Below, piece by piece: positions 56,401 through 64,000 of a stretch of DNA of 64,000 bases. The notes beneath the pieces were generated by a model. The model had not been told where the DNA came from and ran no database searches. It saw only the letters and a list, made by a program, of their open reading frames with translations. Location of the stretch: assembly GCA_018389105.1 (NCBI GenBank), contig JACATO010000330.1, positions 1 through 64,000 of the forward strand. The letters are read 5' to 3'. The DNA comes from Nautilus pompilius (Eukaryota; Mollusca; Cephalopoda; Nautilida; Nautilidae). Each line of letters starts with the position of its first letter. Position 1 is the first letter of the stretch. The position numbers and the translations under genes are program-made.

Positions 56401-59400
56401 TTTGAATACTATAACATTTGAGACATGCACACCCACAGGTATGCCAATGTTTAGTGGTAAATATTTCTATACAAAAATTTGCAGCCAGTGAACCTTTAAA
56501 AACAAAAAGAACACTACCTCAGATGACAAGAACAACACATCAACATTCTTTGATTTCTTTGTTATCACATTGTACTGAAGCTGCCTGAGAAGATCAGACA
56601 ATTTCCCTGGTCCAGCCTTTCCTGTATCTTGAGAAAAGGAAAAGATTTGAACTGATAAAGCAAAATGTTTTCAAAAATAAAATAAAGAGACTAAATGATT
56701 TAAAAGATGAACAGCATTAAATATAAAATTAGTAAAACATGCTTATAATGTACAGTTTCAATGTCTTTCCCTTTGGAATACCGACAGGGTTACTCTTCTG
56801 TAGCCAAATAATTAAAAGCTTCACCTTCAATTTATGTTTTAGGGTAAGAAAGTTCAAGTCTGCCTGTGCAGGTCAGCGCATTGAAATGGCATCTTCTTCA
56901 CTCACCTGGGTCACCCATGGCTTGACAGAACTCCTCGTAGTAACTGTTCAGCTTCTTGAAGCTTGACACATTGATGGCCAGCTGAAGTGAGGTGTCACCA
57001 AACCTGAGAAAAATATTTTAAAACCTTTCATGATTAATAATAAAGATAACACTAAATATAATATTAATGCATAGTAATTTGTTTCAACTGCATAATTTAA
57101 AATTCATTGTTGCATATGACATCCAAATGGAGCAGAGAAAGAAATAAGAAATCAAGACTTAAACTTAAAAGGGATAAAATAAAAGGGTTCATAATGCAGT
57201 GAACCCTGTCTTAACTAAAGTTCTGGCAACCAAAATGTAAATTAAATTTTGATTGACAAATAAAAAAAAAAAAACAGAAATTTTCAGGCAATAGAACTAG
57301 TTTACTGAAAATTTCGCCTAATATGGTGGTTTTTCACATGACTCAAGTGATGTAAAAGTAATGCACCTGTGGTTAGGGAGATGTTGTAACACTATTGATT
57401 GGCATAGGTCATGTGATCACCAGGAGCAGATCATATTGAAATCAGTATTTTATATTAAAAATAGTACAGAAAATTCAGATGCATTATTTAAAACAAATAT
57501 ATAAGCATTCAAAAGTTAGATGTAGGTTATACTATTGAGATTTGATGTAGTAGCAGGGTGATTTTTTTTTTTCAAATTTATTAAAGCACTACATCATATT
57601 TAATATCTTCTGTGTTTTGTTTTCAATAATTCCAAATTTCTAATTATTTATCCAATCTATTTATTATTTATCTAAAGAGTGAACCCTTTCCTTCAATTCC
57701 AAAAATCTATAGGGGGAAATGTACCCAATAACCTTCTAATAAAAGTTTAGTTCCTATTAACTGAAAAAAAAAGTTTACTGCAGTCTAATTTTGTTCAGAA
57801 ATCCAAAGTGTCTTGAAATTTCTGAGAATAAAATAAATATGACTGCAAATTTTAAAATCAATGCAAGAACAAAGTACAGAAAACTACAATAAGCTGGTCA
57901 AAATTTATTGTAGCTAAGGTGGTATTTTTCCTTTTTTTAGAAAATCTCCATTTTAAACAGGTAAGCAGCAGATATTTAATGTCTGGTGATGGGTTTGTTT
58001 TCGATGGTACTGTTCCTTCCAAAATGTGATCAACATATTTTTTTTAAACAAGCAAGCAAACAATAGACAGATAAAATGTTAAAAAAGTATGAAAATGTAA
58101 AATTTAATTTGCATAAATTCAGATGACAAAGAAGAAAATGATTAGTAGTCATTCTGCTTTAATTTACTGAGATTTCTTAAAAGAATTGGAGACTCTGAAT
58201 GAATCGTGTATCAGAACATGTAAACCGTTAATTATGATATTACTGACACTTTTTCCATCGAAATAGTTTCATGTAAATATCTGGTTCGTCCATTCTGTCC
58301 GATGTGTTCAGCAATTTTACAAAATATTGCTTTGTGAGTAACTGCTACCAGTTCTAAGGCTGATTGGCCCCTTTTTCTTGACTCTTCAATCTAGTCTATC
58401 ACCCACATGTTCAATAGGCTTCTTTATGGCACAGTATTGTGTATTAAGCTTTCCAGTGTTTTAGATCATTATCTTTGCATTACGAATCTATCACCTATCA
58501 AACAGCATGAGAATCCCATCAGATTTCTTTAAGCTATCAGTTGAATAATTAACCAAACCGTCTTCCAATTTGACATTTCCAGTCATGCTTATTTGTAAGG
58601 AAAAAAACAATTTTCCTTATATCTTCCATCCTTTTTTCAAACATGCTACTATTACCTAGAACCAAATATTTGATATATGCCCTCATCCAATCACAATGGA
58701 TTACCTACTGATCCAAAGTGTAGTTATGAATGGGCTGAACAACATCAGATCACTCTTTCTTGTTACCATGTCTAAACAGGGCTGTTCAGCCTCTGTTAAC
58801 TATGTACAGGCTGAAATGCTAACTGTTGCGACAGAATTTGCTCTAAAACTTTTAAACCAGCAAATGCCATTCTGTGTGTTCTTTCATCCTTGGCCCTTTA
58901 AGTTCATGGCCGAGCCATCTGACATTGTATTAATGGTTGTTTGCAGAACACCAACGTAACTCCACTTCCTGCCTAATTGTGCGTTGAGATTTATCAGCTT
59001 TAAGAAGGGAAGTAATGAATAGTCTTGCTCTATGTAGAATTTACTTTACAGCTGCCATATTCATCTACCAAACAACATAATGGCCGACATCAGAAACGGA
59101 GTCCATTAACATTTAAACAAAAGCATATTACAACCTAGAATTACTTAAAGTAAACATTGCTTTTTATGGTGATGTATTTTTCATTGAAACTGTTTTTTTT
59201 GTATGGCAGACTTTGGAACATCAGTATGTGAGTGCATGTATATTCATATAGACTCCAGCATCCAAGTGTTTACATGTAATTTTGCGAATGAATCTTTTGA
59301 ATATTGTGGGTGACCATTATTATACACAGTACACAAATCCTCTCTCACTGCACTGCGAAACGCAATGTAAAAAGTAATGGCTGCGATTCAAAATGTCAGC

Positions 59401-62400
59401 TTGGTTAGCAACTGTTCTTCATGTGAAGCAATCATTACATTTTAGATTAATCAATTATTATTACACATACAGGATAGACAGTATCTTTCATACTAGGAAT
59501 AAGGAGAATTTTTGCCTTGGAAAATACCTTTTCTTTAAAATAGAAGCAGGATCAAACAATGAACTGCTTTTAACAATATTGTTATATGATTTTACCCTAC
59601 ACACCTACTTAACATTTTATGCTGAAACTTGCCAATTAAGTGTGGTAACAGCCTAAATAGAGGAATTTTTTTTCCTACTTAGAGTAAAAGAGAAGCAAAA
59701 ACAATTCAAATCTTACTTTTCAGCCAAGCTGGCCTTTTCATTGATCCCTATGTTGAAGAAAGAAGGGAACACTTTAATCCAGTAACCATCTTGCAGTTTA
59801 GAAGGAAGTCTATTGAAAATTTTTTCAGGTACAGGAAGACATACTTCAATGGCGTGCCTGCATAGGAAAGACACAGAGAAAGGAATGAAAAGTCCACACA
59901 GTTTTAAAACTAAACAAATAGCAGAAAAGGTATAACAGAGGCAAAAGCATCTTCACTGCCCAAACCAGGTACATCAATTACTACGGTTTTACCACAGCTT
60001 TATAACCTTGGACAAATTCTGCCGAAGTTCCTGTGACCTACCATTCTTAATAATGATGAACAATAAACTAAAGCTGATACCTTAACTTACCTTGACAAGA
60101 AGTATTATTTACAAGAACATTCAGTACACTGAATTATAACCTAATGTATTTCTAATTTAACATTAAACTTAGTGGCAATAAACTTAAATTTTAAGAAACA
60201 CAACAAAACCAAATCAGACATTAACAAATTCATACAAAAAAAAAAGGACAGACAACCTAAAACTACACAAAGTGGAACAAATGTACAGTTAAATAAGTAG
60301 ATTTAGAAAAGTACAAAACATATAAACCATCAAAAGAGTATATTAATCGTCATTAAGAAAGGGGCACTAACTCTTTAATGAATAATTCCTGAATATGCAG
60401 TCTGAGGAAAAACTGTCTCGGTTAAGTCCTCATATTAAATCCATGGTCAGAGTTAAAATGATACAGTTTAATAAGGCCAAATTCAGTTTAATTCAAAATA
60501 TTTATTTAGGTTTTATATTTTTCTTATGAATTTTTTACTGCCAGTTCATTTTTCACATTGTAATTGCTCAAGAGAGAGGAGATAATTGCTAAATACTATT
60601 CTACACCATCACTAAGCGGATGTTTGGATAACCCGCAAACTAAATGGTAGAACTTAATATCTAATGCCATAGATATAGAAAACAAGATTACAAAACATCT
60701 ACTATAAGATAATCTGGTTTAGATAATTGCACTACCAGTCATTAGCTAAGATTTAGATAGCTGGTGGCTAGACTATTAGACTGCCAAGGTTGAGGGGCCT
60801 GGGTTTGAATTCTGGTCAGAACTGTCTTGGTTTGGCGTATCTCCTTGGTGTGATTTCTTATCACTTTTTCTTTGCTAGCCAGCCTGGTGGGTTTCCTCTG
60901 CCCCTATAACAGAGGGGTTCAAATAGAGATTTCCAGGCACCTGTGGTAGATGTTTCATAGCTGACTCTTGACTGGTTGGCACCTACCCAACTGTACCCAG
61001 GTAATTTACTTGGTCACCCCACTTCTGAGAGACATCCTTAGACCTCAAAAGTCAGGACAAAGATTTTTCTTTTCAGCCGGCCTAAGTCCGCACACCAGTA
61101 ATTAACTAGTTTTGTACCGTACCTTCCGTGTCAGTCTACTTGGAATTCTTTTTCCTTAAACCTATTAAATGGGAATTTAAACTAAATGATTTGTAAGTCC
61201 CTTCAAAGGACATTAAAAAATGTAAATGTCAGTGCGGAATTCCAGAGCACTTTAACCACACTACTTGTGGAATGAGGAGGAAAGGAAATTAGAGTCTTTA
61301 AATTCTGCATCTGCATAAACAAACAAAAACAATGCATGCATAATTAGCCTAATTAATATAATTGGTCAAAACTTGGAAATGTTTAACTTAAACAAGATGA
61401 CCACTATCAAAAAGACAGAACTAAAAATTTACCTGTTTAGATCTGGATATCTTCCAGTTTTGACATAACTAAAAAAAAAGAAGAAAAAAAAAACAATACA
61501 CACACAGATGACAAAGTAACATGATCAGAATATCAAGTAATATTTCAACAAACAATTTATAATTATTAATGTTACTGATTGAGGAAACACTCAGAGGATT
61601 AACTCAGATGCTTAGTTTATTATTAGTCCACAGTGAACTATGATGTCCATCCACCATCAGATAGGATCTTATTGAAATTTTCATCAGCGCTGTATTGCTT
61701 TCATTTCAACTGAACAATCAGTAGGCAGGTATCTACCGTATCTCAATGACAAAAGTTTTGTTTTATTTTATGTAGATACCTGCTTTCTTGAAAGTCTGAT
61801 GGTCATTTTTAAAGTCATTTTCATCAGATCATATGATTGCCATTTCACCAGATCATATGATTGCCATACCATCCCTGCGATAAACAGCAGTAGAGGGCAG
61901 GTGCAGAGAAGAAACCATCAGCCACTCAAGTGAAAGCATCATTGCAAGTTCCCACCTGTTGAAGTCCAACACTGGCATATCGTCTCTCTCATCCTCAGCC
62001 TTCACCAGCTTGAATGAGACATTGATCAGATCTTCCACAGCCACCAGCATGTCCTCCAGGATCCCCATCTCATTGCCATAGCAACTGATCAGACCTTCAA
62101 AGTGCAGCAGCAACCCAATCTGACAGACCTGCTTCAGGAATGCCTCATTCTCAAAGTTTTCATACATCTTTGTTGCAAAACCTGTAGTGAGAGCAGTCAC
62201 CTGGTGAAGAAAGGAGAAATTACTTTCGGTTTATGAGACACCAAAAACTGTCCGGCCAATGATCTAGGGTAATAACAAAAAAGGGGACATGCCAGAGTCT
62301 CCAGTCTCACTTAGCATCTCTCAACACGACTGCTCTTAAACCAACAGATCCAATTCAGACCTGAGGGAGCAAGGATACCAAGAGATGGACCCACCTTTGA

Positions 62401-64000
62401 AATGGCCAGTTTACTTGTCGAGTCAGTATTGTTAAAAGTGTCAATGATTACATAGTAAAACAGCAGTGTACCCAAAAGCGCTGAGCAGCAAACACTCCTA
62501 CAAAATGGTATAATAATAAACCATTCAACAGCTTATTTTCTTGTTTACAATTTATAAATGAAAAGTTGGACTCCATTGGACAGAAAAAAAAGAGCAAGTT
62601 CTTTATAGTCTCTCCATACATTATATTATTCAATTGAAAACATTAAATATCATGCCAGAAGGCAGGGAGCTTTGATTCTGGGTGCTAAAATGATCAGTAA
62701 CAATAAATTTAGACCAATAATATAGTTTCAGATTTGCATTTTAAACTTGGGGAGCCAGCCCATTATATAAAAACAAAAAGGACCATAATTTTGGGAGAAA
62801 AATTTGGGTCCCCTCCCACATGCAATGGACATGCTGTTAACAAAATCAGCTTGGAAGGGGCTCCAATCTCATTTAACAAGTAAGTAAAACACTCACTGCC
62901 TGGGAAAAGACGATATCTCTTCTATATTTTATGGTTTGCATTAGATGAACATTTTCTTGGTTTTCCTTAAAAATAAAATGAATACAAATGACAAAATGAA
63001 AACAACCATATACATGTATGTTACCAAAAATGGCTGAAACAGAATGTCGCTTTGAACTCTGGGCCTTCAAGCTTTGGCAGTCCAGTAACCAAACCATCAG
63101 ATCACCCCCCGCCAACCTTATGCACTTACTGACCCTTAAATATAACATTTTAATGCTTACAAAAAAAAAAAAAAAATTTAAAGATGAAAATTCCAACAAG
63201 ATGCCGTCATTCCGCCACCCCATAGAAATAACAGACACAGAGGCTGATAACCATCTAGTGTTGTCAAAGTTTCCAGACAACACTAAACAACACGAAGAAC
63301 AGAGGGGGAAAGAAAGGGGAAGGTTTCGTGTTCCTTCAGACCCCTTACCATGAGCATGAGGAATGTTGTGGCCAGGTGCGCCCGTTTGCACAAGATCTCA
63401 ATGAACTTCTGAAGCTCGATCACCTTCGGGCTGATCTGACTCAGCCACTTTGGACGGTCCATCGGGTTGTTCTTGTTCTGGATGATGTCTTCGATCAACG
63501 ACAGCAAACAGACAGCTGCTGCCTCTGTGTTCACGTATGTCATCTCCTGACAAGAAAAAAATTTAATGTTTTCTTTTTTCCCCCTATCAAAGTGAGCAAA
63601 ACGATTGACCCCAACCCGAGTTCCTTGGTTTATGAACATTTGTCATCACACCTTAGAAAATTTATGCCATTTGACTTTTTTAAAAGATAAATCTAATTTT
63701 AAATTTCTGCTTTAAATTTTTCAATATCATCCCCATTTTTTTTTGGTAATATTTTTATACGTTGCTTACCCACGGTTCCATAGTTGGACTGCGCACAAAA
63801 TTGCTTCCTGTCCATCGCCAGTTCTTTTTCTCTGTCGCTGCTGCCTGGTCTTGGAGTTTCTCTTTGGCTGCAGATGTTGCCTTTCCTGGTTTCAGCTGAG
63901 GACCACTGCTGTTGGCGAAGGATGTTGTGCGTGCTCTCATGTGCTGCGCTGATGACTCGTTGAAAAGTGCACAGTCGCAGGTTTGAACGAGTTCTCCCAC
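53336..64000 (-). CDS. INPP4: Inositol polyphosphate 4-phosphatase (INPP4A/B family), C-terminal 446 aa, nine coding exons, 5' end outside window
   Basis: Removes the 4-phosphate of phosphatidylinositol 3,4-bisphosphate, giving PI3P at endosomal and plasma membranes, and so dampens PI3K/AKT signalling. Exons on the minus strand: 63770-64000 (open at window end), 63349-63546, 61956-62200, 61433-61468, 59717-59857, 56906-57003, 56518-56621, 54302-54456 and 53336-53468. All have GT/AG sites and the joined frame of 1341 nt is open to TAG. Family marks: [51 protein letters not shown], the Cys-x5-Arg phosphatase loop [19 protein letters not shown] (Cys and Arg intact), and the end [20 protein letters not shown] to GTYGNVQM. 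The C2 and central domains must lie upstream, beyond 64000. The short C-terminus lacks a hydrophobic tail. Whether the single invertebrate gene is nearer to A or B cannot be judged by eye. Confidence 0.96.
54302..54456 (-). CDS. INPP4: INPP4 catalytic exon (CKSAKDRT)
   Basis: Acceptor cccactaag, donor gtaaag. Encodes [20 protein letters not shown] followed by [18 protein letters not shown] and [11 protein letters not shown]. The CX5R loop is intact (Cys 364 and Arg 370 of the visible 446 residues). Leaves in phase 2. Confidence 0.97.
54580..55580 (-). mobile_element. Tc1-like transposon, 1.0 kb, degenerate, with paired TIRs and TA flanks
   Basis: The left terminus reads CAGAACCCTCCATAATAATT and continues TGGCAACC. 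The right, reverse-complemented, reads CAGTGCCCTGCCCTATTTAT and continues TTGGCAACC. Both start with CAG next to TA, the Tc1/mariner target site. The interior encodes a broken minus-strand DDE transposase (see the pseudogene at 54699-54932). It sits in the INPP4 intron between exons 54302-54456 and 56518-56621. Confidence 0.82.
54699..54932 (-). pseudogene. Tc1 transposase C-terminal DDE fragment
   Basis: An open minus-strand stretch with [32 protein letters not shown] and [14 protein letters not shown]. This corresponds to the DNAPxH block and the PxxSPDLNPIEHLW block of Tc1 transposases. Upstream remnants (to about 55500) are broken by stops. Confidence 0.8.
56518..56621 (-). CDS. INPP4: INPP4 exon
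   Basis: Acceptor aagatacag, donor gtagtg. Encodes [18 protein letters not shown] and [14 protein letters not shown]. Enters in phase 1 and leaves in phase 0. Confidence 0.92.
56906..57003 (-). CDS. INPP4: INPP4 exon
   Basis: Acceptor tttctcag, donor gtgagt. Encodes [20 protein letters not shown] and [12 protein letters not shown]. Leaves in phase 1. Confidence 0.93.
57004..59716 (-). other. INPP4 intron (2.7 kb)
   Basis: AT-rich and CpG-poor. Apart from the possible MITE, no element is recognised. An 87-codon plus-strand frame (58696-58959) shows no domain. Confidence 0.7.
57197..57780. mobile_element. Possible pogo-type MITE
   Basis: The left end CAGTGAACCCTGTCTTAACT and the reverse-complemented right end CAGTAAACTTTTTTTTTCAG show limited similarity, both followed by TTAACTAA or GTTAATAG. 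No coding sequence inside and no TA flank. Tentative; it lies in an INPP4 intron. Confidence 0.25.
59717..59857 (-). CDS. INPP4: INPP4 exon
   Basis: Acceptor tcctatgcag, donor gtaaga. Encodes [17 protein letters not shown] and [20 protein letters not shown], the last part being highly typical of INPP4. 141 nt, phase 2 at both ends. Confidence 0.93.
59858..61432 (-). other. INPP4 intron (1.6 kb)
   Basis: Contains SINE-like copy 2. Otherwise AT-rich and unremarkable. Confidence 0.7.
60755..61060 (+). mobile_element. tRNA-derived SINE-like copy 2
   Basis: A tRNA-like head (TAGCTGGTGGCTAGAC as box A region, GGGTTTGAATTCTGG at 60801-60815 as box B) is followed by a body AACTGTCTTGGTTTGGCGTA then CTCCTTGG, paralleling the copy at 17.9 kb. 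It lies in the INPP4 intron between 59857 and 61433. Ends approximate. Confidence 0.55.
61433..61468 (-). CDS. INPP4: INPP4 micro-exon (36 nt)
   Basis: Acceptor tttttttag, donor gtaaat. Encodes [12 protein letters not shown] with split codons. Phase 2 at both ends, so it could be skipped without shifting the frame. Placed by exact phase fit between strongly supported exons. Confidence 0.75.
61956..62200 (-). CDS. INPP4: INPP4 exon
   Basis: Acceptor ttcaccag, donor gtggga. Encodes [40 protein letters not shown] and MPVLDFN. 245 nt; leaves in phase 2. The open frame past the donor is intronic. Confidence 0.92.
62201..63348 (-). other. INPP4 intron (1.1 kb)
   Basis: No internal exon is needed, because the flanking exons join in phase (LMLM to VTAL). 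Open frames on both strands here are intronic. Confidence 0.7.
63349..63546 (-). CDS. INPP4: INPP4 exon
   Basis: Acceptor cttgtcag, donor gtaagg. Encodes [20 protein letters not shown] and onward to [10 protein letters not shown]. 198 nt, phase 0 at both ends. Confidence 0.88.
63770..64000 (-). CDS. INPP4: INPP4 exon (partial, cut by window end)
   Basis: Reads [10 protein letters not shown] and onward to [13 protein letters not shown], then donor gtaagc. The frame is open to the window edge. The middle is a low-complexity Ala/Lys/Gln linker. Ends in phase 0. Confidence 0.8.

Larger units (their letters stand above)
54457..56517 (-). other. INPP4 intron (2.1 kb)
   Basis: Contains the Tc1-like element 54580-55580. 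The remainder is AT-rich without recognisable features. Confidence 0.75.

Overview
The window is animal (metazoan) nuclear DNA. It has short exons with GT/AG introns, long gene-free stretches rich in microsatellites, tRNA-derived SINE-like repeats and decayed cut-and-paste transposons. The two intron-containing genes have clear vertebrate homologues. The general texture, including several copies of a GTTACCTCCCTT-type motif that I associate with gastropod genomes, suggests a lophotrochozoan, most likely a mollusc. The taxon is an inference; the animal origin is not.

Layout. 1-27 kb: gene-poor, CpG-replete intergenic DNA with GA-rich minisatellites that carry TGACGTCA, a perfect 22-bp hairpin at 3.7 kb, a nearly complete hAT transposon (4127-7286) with its 8-bp target duplication, and microsatellites. 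I see no complete gene there, only three weak candidate exons. 27.5-28.4 kb: a single-exon gene on the minus strand for an unrecognised type I membrane protein (231 aa) with a compact CRE/TATA promoter. 28.5-35.4 kb: intergenic, with another minisatellite, a convincing inducible-type promoter (CRE, AP-1, TATA) without a visible gene at 31.4 kb, and a small MITE. 35.9-38.1 kb: a wrecked Ty3/gypsy element whose integrase C-terminus lies upstream of RT-RNase H. 40.2-47.0 kb (+): a five-exon PAR-bZIP transcription factor (TEF/HLF/DBP/Pdp1 family) with an E-box plus CRE promoter. 53.3-64.0 kb (-): the nine 3'-most coding exons of an inositol polyphosphate 4-phosphatase (INPP4A/B family), including the catalytic CKSAKDRT exon; its 5' part lies beyond the window. 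These last two genes are convergent.

Transposon load. hAT, Tigger/pogo, at least three Tc1/mariner-type remnants, one Ty3/gypsy remnant, MITEs and two SINE-like copies are present. Those inside introns lie in the right half.

Function. The PAR-bZIP gene would encode a D-box-binding, probably clock-output regulator. INPP4 would remove the 4-phosphate from PI(3,4)P2 and dampen PI3K signalling. The sequence shows no functional link between them beyond tail-to-tail placement. CpG is plainly scarcer in the gene bodies on the right than in the left half, as expected for mosaic invertebrate methylation; this is an estimate by eye.
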